A stretch of DNA of 64,000 nt from Glandiceps talaboti. Its lineage: Eukaryota; Hemichordata; Enteropneusta; Spengelidae. The stretch covers positions 5,700,453-5,764,452 of the forward strand of contig NC_135571.1 in assembly GCF_964340395.1 (NCBI RefSeq). The letters run 5' to 3'. The notes below the pieces were generated by a model. The model was given only the letters and a program-made list of their open reading frames with translations, searched no databases and was not told where the DNA came from. Each line of letters opens with the position of its first letter. The first letter of the stretch is position 1. The translations under genes were made by a program, and so were the position numbers. Positions 35,521 to 50,025 of the stretch are shown one piece after another.

Positions 35521-37975
35521 CCTAGTATGTATGTATCCAACGTTGAAAACAAGTTAAACGCAGACATTTTCATAAAGACCTTGTGGGCTTTACTTAGCTT
35601 TAAACCATGTACAATAATGCCAATCACTTGTTAAATGAGTTCATTTCAAATCCATCTCATCACGGTATATATCCTGTGTAAACAGATAAACGAATTCACT
35701 ACAACAGAGGCCGACATTCCATAACCATAGATATCAACTTGACCTGGTTGACATACTACCAGGCGTACCGAATCTCCCCAAATATTGACAGTATTCGTAG
35801 CTTTCACCGAAGTGTGTCATGCACTTTTTAAAAACTTTTATGTATCCGGCATAATTGTAGAATAGTGATTTGAATTCCATGTACAATGCAACCAGCGAAA
35901 CAAACACAGGCGCGTATTTGCTTGAATGACGTGAGCCGAGGAAAGACTTCATGCAACGACAAAATTGATCAAAACAATACAAACTGATACTAAAAAAACT
36001 TACAACAAAAATAGGTACATCTGATGTAAGTTCAGATGATGCTTTTATCCTTTTTTTTTATATCTTTGGAAGTTATAATGTAAAACTAACAGTCATACTC
36101 ACTTGTATAACAGTATGCACAAATTATGGGATCCTGGCTCTAGAGTACAGGTATTTATACTTGATATGTTATAAACTCTGATTACATCATGTCTTCATAT
36201 TTAATGTCTATTTCCTGCTTACCAACAACAAGCAAACGCATCGGTGTTTTTTCACGGGTTGTATCTAAGGAGCTGGGTCGATATCGGATACTCTAGGAAT
36301 GGGATGAATCTCTACAAAGTATATTGTGTGAGGCTTAGGATTTCAGGTTAGGGTTTACGAATTTTCTCACGAATAAAAATCATTTTCTTTGTTGTGAAGA
36401 TATACATTTACCCATTCTAATGTAGCAAAATTTCTTACGAGGCAGGCTTTGTGAAAAACTCTTGAGATATACACATTTGTTAATTTTAATACGTACACAA
36501 ACTTCCAAATCATTTGTTGCCAGAGTCGCAAGACTCGAATCCCGCTTTTCAAACGTTGGGGGCGCAATACGTGAAATCGTCCCATCGTCACTGCTCTGAA
36601 AAAAAAATACCCGGACGTGCAACCGTCACAGTTCATTGACAGTGGTCCTTGTGTACAGGAAGTTCGAAGCGGCACCCACTCTGATTTTTAAACAATACTG
36701 TTTGCGATTTATTATAATGAGAGTAAAGTATTAACCGGTTTCAATAGTCCGTATAACTGTTCGTCTTAGCTCGTTATCAAGTACTGACCTTCACACGATG
36801 TGACCTGAGACACAATTCTCACAGACAGTAAAATACAAAATATCATTATTGTATTAAAGATGTTGCCAATTATCTTTATATTTCATGAGACATTCCGTCC
36901 TTGGAAGTAATCATGCTTTCTTAGTTTATTAATCTCCGTTTTATGAACAAAACCACACCGATAACGTTTTACTCATCCGGGAAACGTTAAATAAAACAAG
37001 TAGCTGGACTCTTTATTTTAAGTCCTTGAATTTAATTAAATTTCTGCCGACTTTACCATCACTGTACTGGGGAACAAAAGTAGTGATTGTACGAAGATAA
37101 TCGGGGGCCGTCGTCTCTTCTTATCTAATTATATATAGTTTATACTTTTTGTATACTTTGAAAGGAATAACAACATAACATATTATATTGTTATATATAG
37201 ACCACCACGACGGCATGGTTCAGGGTACGACTTTACCCAACCTAAAATTCATCGTAAATCCTGGTTTGTTCACTTTCACAACCTGAGGCGGCACATTTGT
37301 AAGACCGTTATATTTCTTTGATATTCTAGTAAACATATTCGATATTTGAAGAATTTTCGCATGGTACTAAATCAAAGTAAAGTGTCAAGAAAGAACGATT
37401 TTTTTTCTTAACTACATACCGGCTTTGTATTCATTATACTACATACTACTACGTAGAGATTTGCAATTGATTGTGCTGTCTGAAAAATTTCAATTTTGGC
37501 CAATTTAGGTGGGGGAGGGGGGAATTATTTTTAATCCTACATTGAACTATTGATCTCACCCCTTAGGAAGCGCTCCTTTCAGTGTCGAAATGCAATGGGT
37601 TAAAGACTCAAACAGGTGGTTACCAAGACAACACGAGTAAACATTACACTTGAATACACAGGGAATAATGAACGGGTTTATTTGGATCTTTTAATAGTGG
37701 TTTTAAAAGAACACATTTCGGTAACGGTACAAGAGATGTGAAAAGACGCCACGAGGTACGATTGGTGAGAAAAGTGCGGGATGGTATTTCCTACGAGCTA
37801 AATTTAACAACACTTTCCGCTTCACCACACTTACATAATTTTGAAGCTTAAGAAAACCTTTATATTTTGCAATTGTTTAGATATTTGAGACCGCCACACA
37901 GCATAACTATGACGTCATCGAATAGAGTTGATACACCTGGTGGCAATGGCGCGAAAGTGATCACCTTAATAAGCC

Positions 37976-37991
37976 ATAGACCCTCCACCAC
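37976..37991 (+). repeat. Dispersed 16-bp motif, copy 2
   Basis: CCATAGACCCTCCACC preceded by AG. Together with the flank ACCTTGGCT it forms an AGCCA...TGGCT stem. Confidence 0.6.
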
Positions 37992-40900
37992 CTTGGCTAA
38001 CGACAATTCCCGCATATTTTGGCGAACGTCATTAAAGGGGCACTGTCTGTAAGTCTGTGGATTTGGTGTAAAATATTTGCTTCAAATTCGAATACATATA
38101 TTACTCCGTCCACTAAAACATGTAGGATTGAGTCTAGCGATGGAGGGATCTCACCAGGTATTCAAGTATGATATGAAAATGGCATTATGACATAATATTT
38201 TAGTTACCAAAATATTGACATCATCTTTATGCAAATTTGTAGACGCTTGCAAGTGAAGTGACGTAATATTCAATTCGTGGATTAAGGTTATAGTGTTTGT
38301 ATTACTTCGCTGTATATGAATCGTTATGCATGTTAATGCAATGATACCCACCCCGTCCCAGTCGAAACACTCTAGCCTTTGTGTCAATGTGCATTCGCAA
38401 CCACTTCTATCATTTTTTTTACTCCTAAATAAAATTTAGCATGTTGCGTGTTCGCATTTTGTACTCCAACTCGCGCCAAAAATAGAACCCAGTTACAGAC
38501 TCATGTCATGTGGACATCCACATATATCACGCGGTCAGCTAGTGTTTGTAGTAATCTATATTTAATGACCGATATTCTCTACAAACCTAATTTGTAAGAG
38601 ATAAAACAACTTAAGTATTGACCGCTTCATAAATTATGCAATCTCTACGAGGTGCGAGTACTGTACTATGCAAAGACTGATCAATACCCTTCCTAGCTGG
38701 CGTGACTGAACTCTCACGAAAATTGCTGCATTTGTGCAAACGAAAATGTGATATGGACGACAAATACATCCATTTACTAAAAATAAGCTTGCCTTCACGA
38801 CTGTTAACATTTTTCAAAAGTCTACTTTACTGTTGAACGGAAGTTCTTGAAAGGGTAGTCATTATTCAACCTAATTTGCATATTACTGTCAAACTTACTA
38901 AGCCCTCTAGGTCAGCAGAAATAATTAATGCCCGTCGTAAAATTTTTACGCGTTGCAAAGATAAACGTATAAAAAATTTATTGCGATATCATGCAAGATT
39001 GAAGCTAGTAAGAGAATCCCTCTTTTGTTATTTTTGTAGAGAATTACAATTTTCTCAAGTTCAAGTTCAGATTCTACAAGATTGAGGGAACGAATTTTAT
39101 CGACGAACAACATTGACGCGAATAATGATATAGCTAAGGGGACTAATCAATGGTATCTACGTCCGATTTTTGTGTTGCCTGTCACCAACATGACACACCA
39201 CCAATGACGTCCATTATATTTTGTAATTTTCCGGAAAAGAAAGTGAAAACGGCTGTGGTACAGTTTATTGCGCCCAAGTTTATGTAAAATGAAGTTATTG
39301 AGTCACAGCTCGAGTGTATACTGTTAGGTTCGCAACTGTTACTGGTTAACTTTTATATCCGTACCCAGCTACAAGCTGTTTGATAACAAGGTGAGTATAT
39401 ATAGAAAACTACTCGCAATCGGGAATCAAGTCGCAGAATATTATTTTTGCAAGAAATTTGTCCCTCTGAAATTTAGGTCCGTTCCACATACATCTGTGTA
39501 GTGCATTAGAGAGTTAAGAAATTGCACGTCCAATTTTTACAACGATACACGAAAAAAAATTATGCAACCAGTATGGCGTCTACGTTGAGAAACTCGATGA
39601 TTCGGATATCGCATAACCATATACATTTCAAGATAACAATTTGTTCTTCGGTGTCGGAGATGTAAACGTACTGTACACGTCGAACTAGATTTAAAATTCA
39701 CCCCTGGCAATGCGAAGGAAACAAAACGTGAAAGAGAAAGAATAATGAAGCCACAAATTCTAGCTTACAGCAACGTATTGATCTGTTGCCGGGTATTGAA
39801 AAACACCGAATGTATGCAAAACGACTGACGCATAAAAAAAAACCTGTTATCAGTCTTGGGTAACATGTCTAACTAGAGCTGAATCTTGTTCAGAAGCTAA
39901 TTTTGGGTAGTCTTGCTTTAAAAGCAGCCGAATTCATTATGGCAAAAGTTTTATGGCGTTCGGCAGACTTTATTCCAAAGTTAACTCAGAACAGTACGAC
40001 GTACGGGCCAACACCCGATCACTAGAAAAAGTCAGTGAATGTTTTCCCGTGTATTCGGTTGATCTTGACTTTTGTTTACTGTAGGTCTGTTTCTGTTTTC
40101 CATTAACCTCAGGTGTTGTATCATCTCATGTACAAATGCACGAGTAGCAGTTATGTAACGACATAAATAAATTGTGTTCCACGGAACAACAAAGTGCTAT
40201 CGTTACTGAGAGCCATAGAAATACCGTGAAAGACGCCGAGTACTAACACATTCAAAGTGTATTGTTGTAGACTAACCATCTTGCTCAAGCCCCAGACAAC
40301 TTTGAATGGTTTGGTACTAGTAGTTCGGATAGCGAAGAGAAATGAAAGATTTAATTGCAAAATTCTGAACGCGTTCACATGTAGGAATACTGTCTATTTA
40401 CGATCATATCTATTTATACAATTCTTTATGTTAAGGGGTGACTTAAAAGTGGGCCAATTTCTTATAATACTACTTTGCCCGAAATGTTGTTTTCGAAATA
40501 AAATTCTGACTTTTACGTTTCAAACTAAAAAGTTTATGGCAAATCAAGCACAAATCGTACAACCTATGAAAATAAACAGCGCTGTAATATGATTGATTTT
40601 TATTTGGTTTCTACTAAGATTTAATTTTCAACTTTTAAAGCAACGTTAATGATCATTTCGACATTTTGCTAGTAAGACCATAGATTTCTGGTGCTACTAG
40701 TCTGTAAGATACGACGTGTTCTGCCACTCTATCAGATACACCACTGTAAAGAGAAGCCAAATTAGGGCAGAAATACATGACGTATGTTACATATGAGTCT
40801 TATTATCTGCGCGACCGTAAGAATCTGTTCACAGTGTGAATTTAACCCTGGGGTGATTTCTCCGGTTTTTGAATAGGATTAAGATAAAGAAGTCCGAGTG

Positions 40901-41077
40901 TTATCATCTATTAAGGGGATTAAAACGGAACATTTTTATTTAAGTAGCCTCCAAAATAGTACAGCTTTGTGATGGTGTAGTGTAATGTCTTCACTTTACT
41001 CCAAGGGCGTGACGTTGACTTTGCTATCGGTACGTTGTGTCAATACTCGACTTTTCAACTATTAGGACGTACTTAAT

Positions 41078-41091
41078 GTTGCTATGGAAAC
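41078..41091. promoter_or_regulatory. RFX X-box match (both strands)
   Basis: GTTGCTATGGAAAC fits the X-box consensus in both orientations. About 110 bp away on the minus strand is an ATGGCGGCGCAC start with an open 13-codon segment ending AAG|GTTTAT, too weak to call an exon. Confidence 0.3.
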
Positions 41092-43065
41092 CATTGCGTA
41101 TAATTAAGCATGACAAAACAGTCACCTTAACTCCACAATTGCTGGAATAAACCTTATTTGCACTTTTGACTCTACGAAAGTGCGCCGCCATAGCTATACG
41201 TTGATTTTTACTTTGACCGAAAATGAAATTACAACTTTTCAACGATTCGGAAGCAAACTGAGTCAGATAAGTTCAGTCATGCTTTTTTATGTACTTTGGT
41301 GCAAATTAATGAAATAAAAAAAAATCTTGGTTTTTTTCTGTTTTTTTTTTCACAAAGTTATACATCAGTTCTTTATAGTCCTCACATTTGAATATTCATC
41401 TCTTCAGTTGAAAAGTTCACTATCTAAGTTTATAACCGGGTGGTATAAGCCCCATCATGTGAAGTAAAACTCAACAATTTCCAAACTATCTTGCGTAAAT
41501 TTAAGTCTCAACTTAACTATAAAAATGAAATATGATTATAGCATTACATAAGTTAAGGTCTGCCTTCTTCATGGACTAAATATTGTTGCTATGCAGTTCT
41601 CATCGCATAGCAACCAGTAAACACAATAATTACAGTTTCTGTAAAATCCTGAAAATCAGTGACGTGGAAATAAAACCAATCTCAAAAGACAATTATCAGT
41701 GACAGATTTTAAAAGAATTATAGATTGTCTACCCCACTCGAAGATTGCTTTTGTTTTTCCAACCATAGTCTGCAATAATAGATAATGAAACTCCAATTAA
41801 AGAAGATGTACTGATCGATAGACAATTGTTAAAACAAAGGGTCGCTAAATCCTTGAAAAGTACATGCAATAACTGCGAGTTTGCGTCTTTAAAGACTTCG
41901 ACACTGGTACATCAACGTGTACCGTAGTCAATGGTGAGTCTCTTTTTCAACCCTAGAAATTGGCACATATTTGAAACTTGAGTGGCATACTCAGGTCTAG
42001 AAAATATCCAAATACCCCCCCCCCCAACCGCACATCCCCACCCCCAATATGTCTAAGCTCAGACCACCAAACAAGTAGAAATTATTTGATATTATGCATA
42101 AATTAAAATACGCGCTGTAATTGGATACTAAAAATCTGCACTAAACGACGAGTTGCTTTAACGACGCTAATCTTGATTAGCCATGATTAAAATCCCAAAC
42201 GTATTACACCTGTTCTGGAGGACACAATATAATAAGAGTGTTACAGTTATTTTCATTGGCCGGTTGCTTTCAGTTACGAGTGATCCAGCCAATCGAACCA
42301 GGTAACACATTGCCAGAGTTTCATCCGTCGACGTCACTACAGAAGAACATAATTATGGAATCGATTTATTAAAGACACCTAATATCAATGACTCAAATTT
42401 TGACAATTTTCTCACTTTCCAATTCTATGACGGGAAATCCAATCTCAGTTCGTCAAAGCTGCCCTGGTTTCATTTCCCCTGCAATAGTCCTTAAAAGGTA
42501 TGGGTCTTTATTCAGCCGTCAGTGACACTAATATATTGTTATTAGTAAGGTTACTGTAGTAGGAAAACAAAAAAAACCAGCACATTGAGTAAAATATCTT
42601 TTCAACGAACTAGCAAGTTGTTAAATTGACGATAATAAAGTTTAATCACTGTGCCAGTGGGTAGGCTTTGTCGTTACGTGTCGATATGTGTATAGTTTCC
42701 ATGTTCACTACGGAAGTGCAACTTCGACGAAAAAGATTGTAGCTGCGGGTATATATTTTGGTCGATTTTAACGTCCTGTGTTTTATAACACGCTGCCGTC
42801 CATTTAAAGTAGGAAACCTAAAACAACATTTTTGAAAATGTATTCCAAAGAGCAACAGGTAGGCTTCAAAATTTCTTTCGAGTATTTCAAAACGTCGTAG
42901 ACCCATCAATCGACGGTTATTAGAATGTGATTTTAAGTCCGATACCCGTCTACTTTATCGGCGGTATGTAGCCATCTTCGATCTCGAGGATAGAACATTT
43001 TATTTCGAAACCATTCCTATCATGGGGTGAAATATTGATGTACACTGTTATGTTTAAGCCAAACC

Positions 43066-43081
43066 ATAGACCCTCCACCAA
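43066..43081 (+). repeat. Dispersed 16-bp motif, copy 3
   Basis: CCATAGACCCTCCACC preceded by AAGCCAAA, the same upstream flank as copy 1. Confidence 0.6.
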
Positions 43082-43107
43082 CTGCCAAACGAAACACGTC
43101 ATAGCTT

Positions 43108-43121
43108 GTTTCCATGGCAAC
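43108..43121. promoter_or_regulatory. RFX X-box match (both strands)
   Basis: GTTTCCATGGCAAC is a textbook X-box, lying 27 bp after copy 3 of the 16-bp motif. The nearest gene start I can support is gene B, 5 kb downstream. Confidence 0.35.
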
Positions 43122-44408
43122 GCTGACATTCTCCGTTTACGTACTACAAAATACTTAATTTGTATATTGTTCTTTTTTGTTTGAGAAATACAACTTTTCG
43201 ACTATTTTAATTTCTAAATTTATTGGTTTTAAAATCGACGCCTTTGTTATTTTCAAGAATTCTAAACACAGATTAGGTTGTCTCCCGTGACAATGCCTTG
43301 CGCATGCGTTAAAAACGTTTACTTTCTCGTCAGAAATATCATGTTACTTGTACCGAATCTTAACTTTTTTCTCCAGCGATAACTCTGTACACTGAGAATA
43401 TTTGTTTTCAGAACACGAAAGATTACGTGATCACGTGGTCATGACATTGAACTTGAAGTACCCTAGTTCAGTGAATGGACGAAATTGCATTTCCATTAGT
43501 TTGAAAATATTGGTAATTATTTTTCAAATTTGTGTGAAATTTCATTTTTCATGATCTTTGTGCACAACTCCCACTTTATTTAAGTTTTTCAAACCCCACT
43601 ATTTGAACCTCGGGTTTTCGTATGGTGTTATCTTATCAGAGGAGCCTGATTTGTAATCCTTATCTGAACCGGACTTTAAAAATCGTATCCTCCATTTGGC
43701 GGGAGTGTACGGTCCCCTGAGCAGACGAACTTTAGTAAACGCATTTAAATTTCATGAAACATTTAACATCACTTCTGAATACGAGCAACCTCGTTAGTGT
43801 AAAATGAGTTACGTCATTTGGAGATTAATTTTGACGACAGGTGTTCTTTAAGGAGGTGACTGAAGTAGGCTGGAAAGTCTGATGACATGATGGAAGCGAT
43901 TTTTGGAGCCCTGACAAAACGTCTTTACTAAACTCTGTATTTTATAGTGGATTTGAATTTAAACTCTTAGCTGTCAATCATGTCATGTTTGTAATAATTA
44001 GTTTGGAAAATTCCGTTGTAGCAAATGTTCAGTTAGTTTTCATTATGCTGTCGTGGCTTTCGTATATTTACAACAAATTATTAAAGAAATCGCTGCCTGA
44101 CTCTACAAAAACCTTAGTAACTTCGCTACATTTTATTGTCCCAGGCTAGACAAATATCTTACATTAATAATCGTCTGGTTCGACAAAATTCTTATTAACA
44201 TTGCAAACATGTTACTGTGTGACTCGACAAAATTTAAAAGGGAAGTTAATTGTTACATATTAAACCATTTATCTACTTGGAAAAAAGTATAACTTTGTAA
44301 AAATGTATCGATGTTGGTAAGATTTATGTTACACTAGACAATGGAAAGAGTCAGTGTTAACTCAGACACATTGTTTGGTGGTCTGAGGTGTTGGTAACTT
44401 TAAGATAC

Positions 44409-44512
44409 CTAGACGATAAAATGTAGCAATGTTGGATACTTATCAAGCTAGACGATAAAATGTAGCAATGTTGGATACCTATCAAGCTAGACGATAAAAT
44501 GTAGCAATATTT
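44409..44512. repeat. 39-bp tandem repeat, about 2.6 units
   Basis: Units start at 44409, 44448 and 44487 with CTAGACGATAAAATGTAGCA followed by ATGTTGGATAC. They are nearly identical, so this is a recent duplication. Confidence 0.92.
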
Positions 44513-47500
44513 AATAAGAAAGTTTGTCGACCTACACAAATTTTCGGTTCAAGCCAACTGGCTTCCACTGTAGAACTGTATGATTTAAAGAGAGAAATAT
44601 GGAGGGGGAGGGGTGGCGACCAATGTGTCGTACGCGCCCGCCGAGAAGGCGTCAACGACAAAGATACGTAGGGTGTACCAAAGTTGTGCGCATGCGAAGA
44701 TGTGTCCTTTCGAGGTGCGAGTGAACATTAAACCTCGCCTATATTGGAATACAGAAATTCCATTGAGTTTTGATAAATATCACAATGAATCATTTGACAA
44801 ATCATTCACGCACAAAGCTGTCAATTGAAATCCACTTAAGAAAATTACCTACTTGTATATAGGTGATCAATCTGAAACCCATCGAGACATAAGTGTTCTT
44901 TATAAGTACGAAATAAAACGTTTTGAATATTAAGTGTTACAACATACTCAATACCTGTGAACTTGGCAGTGCGTAAGAAGTTGATCGTCTAAATGGCTTC
45001 ATTTACAGAATTATTCTGGAATTTGAAAAAAAAACTGACATAATCTAAAGTGTATACATGTATATACATATGTGTGTGTAAATGTGGTGGAAAACATTTA
45101 TACATGAATGCAGACAAGTAGATGTTATATACTACATATACACTTATTTGATCAAGTTATATCATCAAAGCTAGGGAGTTAGTTAGTTTTAGGTTCAGGA
45201 TAGGTATAGCTTTAGACTCCCTAGTATAACACTGATTTGTCTCGAGGACAAAAATAAAGAACAGTGGTACAAACATGCAAACTCACAATTTTATTAAGAC
45301 TAGGGGAGATAAGTTTACGATTATACTGTCTAAGATTAGCAAAATACCCCGTAACTAAGATTTGTACGCGTCGACTAAAAATGACCACCGCTCCACATTT
45401 GATCAGGAAACTGTACAAACTTCCTTAACTTGAACGGCTGTATAAAAAATTATGTCTCTCCGAGTTATGTTTATAATAATGATCGGATATTGTCGACTAG
45501 AAATACCTCTATTGTGTTTTGATAAAGACGTGCAATAAAAAGAACATTTAAATAAGTGGAATGACTCAATCGTAGCATATGGACGTTTACAAATTAGGAA
45601 CTTAATGAAAGCTATTGATGCAAATACATGTGCAGGTGTTTTTCATTTCTCATCTATATCCGTAGCCTAGAGAGTGTATTATTTTGCTTTGCGTTTGTTT
45701 GTCTGTTTGAGTCTAGCTGGCTGGCAGTTGCAAATTGTTGTCGCTCTGGACTGCACACCTATATATATTACCTGTTAAAGCGAGTTTTATTCATTCTCGA
45801 TGAAGTCCTTTTTTGTGTGAAAATCGCTAAAAAGTGATACGTTCTAACATCATGTTGTATCCAAGGGAACGGTTGTATCTTCGGCTTATTCTGACAGAAT
45901 GGTAAGATAACATGTTTAAAATGTTGCCATGGTTTCGACTTTTTAGATAATTTTGTTTCGATTTCAAGTTTACTTAAGTCTACCAATGCTTGAACATTTC
46001 GCCTGGTTTGAAAACAAATTAATCACGATTCTCGAATGAATAGATAATTGTGTATATATTCATGTGCGTGGCATATCTTTATAGATATAAGTATGAAATT
46101 AATTTTATAGAAATATACTTCTACATTTTACTAAAAGGCAATCAGGTTGCACTTATTTACAAATATATCGACACAGTTTTGAGCTTTAGAGATGGTACAT
46201 TTATAATACCTGTTTATATGAACATGAAATTTAGCAACTACGAAACCTTTTCATTTGTGTCTGCCAATACATTTGTTATTACTCCATTTGTGTTTCTTTT
46301 TGCTAATCGCTGTCAACAATTCAGTGCTTTGTCTTGTTTCCGGTTTGAAAACGTGATACTCTCTACTCCAACAAATCTAACATCGTGACGCTTGTAAAGT
46401 CATGTCAATTTTAATATTCAAAGTACAACTGGACGTTCTACAAAGTTTATGCGCTGTAGGTGAGGCTTTTCTCGTGGTTTTTTTTCTTCAAATATTGTAC
46501 ATATAATGACTTATCCTTGTCTTGATATAGTACCGTGACATCATGCAGTATATATTTGTTCATCCAAACGTATGTAGCTGCTAGTATTAATAGCAGCCTA
46601 AATTTTACACGACGCCACAAACGCGAGAACAAATATTATTGGGTCCGCACCCAGAAAAAAGAAGTCGAAAGAATTCAACTTCAAAGAGTAACTTAGCAAC
46701 AATTCATTTTGGTACTACAGTATGTCGCTAGTTTAACCCCTTTCTGTGGATAGTAAAGTAAGCGGGACAAATTATGGTTTGTTGTTTTCCATCTTCATGA
46801 AGTATCTGTGTATTTTAGAATGACTTTATTGGTTTTTATCTTGACCCCCCCCCCCCAAATGTAAACGATGTGTTATTTGGAAATTACGTCCATTCTATAA
46901 GATCAACTGAGCAAAAGTGAAAAAAAATATCTTGTAATAATTTTTGGATTATAGAAAGGATAGGAATAAATGAAATGATATTTATTTATGAACTGACATC
47001 ACAATTTTGTTGAAAATGTAATCATAATTGAAAAAAAATCATATAATTTGTGTTTCAAATACTGTTTGGCACCGTTGACCTAGATCGATGAAGATCACAC
47101 GGTCTTGCAGTATTGGAATGGACGGTGGACGCAAAAGAATTCAATTTTGGGTATCACCAAGAAATTTCATAACAGAAGATACTTCAGTTGGCAGGAAATA
47201 TCCCATTAGGATCACCCCGAAACACTTGACTACTTCACTATTGATTATTACCAACTTATTCTTGATTAAATATATGCGTAGCAACACATACAGGTATCCT
47301 CCTTATTAAGTCAGATTATCACGCCATAAGAATGCGTTATTAAACGGTAGATTGGGTGCCGACTTAATTAAGGAGACTCCGCTTATTAATTTTTTGATTG
47401 TGGAATATTCCGCTGAACATCGTCAAATATAACTTGTTTTACTGGGAATTTAAACTTAAAAATTAAATATGTTGCGTCGTAAGAATGAAATTGTGTATGA

Positions 47501-48045
47501 TAAGTTTTGGTCTTTGAAATTTAATTATCACTTTTTACCAAACTTGGATTTCATTGAGTGTACTTACAGCTAATGTACTCGTTACACGCTGTGTAAAAGT
47601 GAGCAACACATTTGCTGATTGAAATGTTAATGGATAGGTAGCCTACGGTGAATGTCGAAAGAAAGTTTTCCGCCTTGGCATTGCTATGTTTGTACCAGTA
47701 CTTAACAACATTAAGCAAAACTCTACTTTAGTCAAACTCGACACGATCTATACAACACACTTTTGTTCCAAAATGAGATAATGTGATATAAGATAAGATA
47801 AGATGGTGCCTCGAATGAAAAGATCGCGATCCGTGTTACACTTTGAACAATGGCGAACCCGTTTATGTACCAACAAGACGGTTCTCTGTGACCGAGAATG
47901 TGCAGCAACAAAAAAAAATCGATGACTTGCTTTATAAACTTATCGATGTGTGAGAGTTTGTCTACCGACAACCAAACTCTATTTGAATGATTTAAAAGGA
48001 TTCGGGGTCTCTAATTACACTGCTTAGTTACGTAGCGTTCAATGG
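44513..48045. other. Intergenic DNA upstream of gene B
   Basis: No gene recognised. A CpG-richer patch at about 44605-44740 has no splice structure. A C-run lies at about 46844-46856. Confidence 0.45.
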
Positions 48046-48075
48046 TAGCGGCGTACCTGTAAATATGTAGTCGAA

Positions 48076-48161
48076 ATGCGGGGAGAATCTCGACAGTTTG
48101 AGATATTTGTGGCGGTCCAAAACAACCCAGAAGGCGGGATGGGTGTGAAGACAACGGAGAG
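48076..48161 (+). CDS. Gene B, coding exon 1 (86 nt)
   Basis: The ATG at 48076 has A at -3 and is the first in frame after a TAG at 48046-48048. It is open for 28 codons (MRGESRQFEIFVAVQNNPEG...) to a GAG|GTAATG donor at 48162, leaving two bases (phase 2). These two bases plus the first base of the microexon give AGG, and the frame then continues without interruption through the microexon into the long last exon. The surrounding 48000-48260 is GC-richer than the neighbourhood, as expected around a promoter. The donor is sub-optimal at +5. If it is not used, the ATG inside the microexon would be the start and this would be leader sequence. Confidence 0.6.
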
Positions 48162-49071
48162 GTAATGATTTTTGTCCGTGTGTGAATTTCGGAGCAACCA
48201 TACTCGGGTTAACGTTCAGTGCGTGTTTCGTTTACGGTGAACAACAGTCCAGATTCTTGGCATGACAGTAAATTTATTTGACGCCGAAATTATCAAGCAG
48301 CGATTATTACACAGAAAAGTGACGTTAAACTAACAAGTACTATTTTAGTGAATACAAACATTTTTGTTTATGACTACTTGCACATTTAAAACGATTTAGT
48401 TAAAATTTTCATTTTCAAGTTTTGTTATCAAATACATCGATTATTTATATTTGTTGTTCTGGTAGTAATTTTATACAAAAAAACTGTATTTCCGTCAAAA
48501 AAACCTGAAAATTACACTATGCAGTTAACTTTCTTCCAGTATTTTTTTTACCTGACATCTTTCTAAACTTCCTGAAAAACAATTTTAAAACAAAGTGGTT
48601 GCTGGTCACAGGTTAACATGAACACCAACAGTTTACCTAATAAACCCCATATCTTTTTATAAGCAGAAAAAAAAATCGGAAGCGCGATTCCATTTTAAGC
48701 CTTCATTTTTTTCTTCGTAAACTATCATAGTCGAGGTCTTGGAATTCATTTAAACTAATTCAACTTCTGAAGTTAAACACTCCGAACGCTTTTTATTTGT
48801 TACAGAGGGGCATTTAAACGTAATTCATAATTAATTATTAGTTTGTATTTTTTGTTTGGTCAAACGCTGTACTATTTCTTATATTCTACACCGTCCAATC
48901 CTTAGACATACAGACATATATATGTTTTATTTTGCTTGCTAAATAATTTTCTTTTATATATAGCATAGATTATTTTTGCTTGCTTCTTTGTTTGATCAGT
49001 TTCACATATACCTTACCCACGTTTATTGAAGTTGTTTCTTTTTTTTCTTTTAATTTTTGCAATGCTTGCAG

Positions 49072-49086
49072 GGCGATGGAGGCACG
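49072..49086 (+). CDS. Gene B, 15-nt microexon
   Basis: A long pyrimidine tract (TTGTTTCTTTTTTTTCTTTT...) ends in GCTTGCAG at 49071. Then come 15 bases, GGCGATGGAGGCACG, and a good donor GTAGGT at 49087. Read in phase 2 they give R/A-M-E-A-R and join exactly to the acceptor at 50930. The microexon contains an ATG with G at -3 and +4, so it can also act as an alternative start (MEARQDNLAYEQW...). Its length is a multiple of three, so skipping it keeps the frame. Confidence 0.6.
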
Positions 49087-49879
49087 GTAGGTTTTATTAA
49101 TGGTCAGCACACGTACACATTTTGCACACTGCACAATTCGAGTTACTATTACATAATTATTTTTATTTCTTATGTATCAATATAACACATATGCTTGTAT
49201 GACTATGCACTTCTACACTATGCTCTGCAAATGAGCGCGCGAGCGTTCCATACACACCAAATCATGTGAACACACCATTATATTTGCTGTTTCGGATAAA
49301 CTTATTACAAGGACAACCTCATGGAACGCGAGTGCTAGTGTGGGTACTCAGGAGTATTCACACTTGTATCATGCTGTGATGTTTTCTGCTGCATATATTA
49401 GAGAACATCACATATTCCAAGTCTTCCGAGTACATCAGACTGCTCGGACACTCGCGCTTCAAGGGGCTTGGTCACGTCGTGATACACAACTGCAATTTCA
49501 ACCACGTGACTGCATTTGTACATCTCATTTGTATTTGATCGGCACGAGTCTCCATGTTTGTTTGTTTCTTTGCTCACCATCAACACAATGTGTGAATTCT
49601 AAAGTTACTATCAAACCAGAGGGACTATTATAGAATTTCAACTTAGGCAGTGCGGTGGGTTTTTTATGACTCACACAAGGTATTTTGCTGCAAATTATAT
49701 ATAACACAAAATACAGACACTGATAGCCTGCAATCACACAAAATGATACATTTTATCTGACTGTGAACACAAATCAACATCAATGTCGGATGTACTCAAG
49801 GAAGATTCAAACATAAAACTGATCATATGTTTTCACAGATCTAGATAAAATGTGACATTTCACGTGCACACTATTAGCA

Positions 49880-50025
49880 CCAGTATTTTGTTTGTGTATA
49901 CGTAATTGGTAAAAAAAAAAAAAAAAAACGTGTCAGATGTAAAAAAAAAATAAAAAAATAAAAAAATAAAAAACACCATGCCACCTAATTGAAACCCTAT
50001 AGTCTTCTAGGTCTTGTAGTAACTC
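49880..50025 (+). repeat. Dispersed repeat family Q, copy 3
   Basis: It matches the copies near 7955 and 11785 (AGTATTTTGTTTGTGTATACG, CGTGTCAGATGTAAAAAA, CACCATGCCACCTAATTGAA, CCTATAGTC...GTAGTAAC) but has expanded A-runs inside. It lies in intron 2 of gene B. Confidence 0.5.

Larger units (their letters stand above)
35521..44400. other. Intergenic DNA, no gene recognised
   Basis: Nearly 9 kb with only short chance frames. It holds two exact copies of the 16-bp CCATAGACC motif (about 37976 and 43066), X-box matches at 41078 and 43108, and an inverted pair GTTGCTATGC / GCATAGCAAC at about 41588-41615. C- or G-runs lie near 37508-37522 and 42007-42020. A 69-codon lysine/arginine-rich frame (38876-39085, +) has no flanking support. 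Confidence 0.45.

Noticed and set aside
36367-36675. 102-residue minus-strand frame
   Set aside because: It overlaps an 80-residue frame in another phase, has no domain and no splice borders.
38876-39085. 69-codon basic frame faintly like a retroelement RNA-binding segment
   Set aside because: Similarity is only in lysine/arginine content, with no flanking retroelement sequence and low GC throughout.
39352-39397. Short segment ending ACAAG|GTGAGTAT as a candidate exon
   Set aside because: Good donor, but the acceptor is weak, it is only about 22 nt and it does not clearly extend any known frame.
41890-41931. 39-nt segment ending ATG|GTGAGT that would continue the 26277 exon in frame
   Set aside because: The phase fits and it is open, but the acceptor (CTTTAAAG) lacks a pyrimidine tract, so it is too weak to call.
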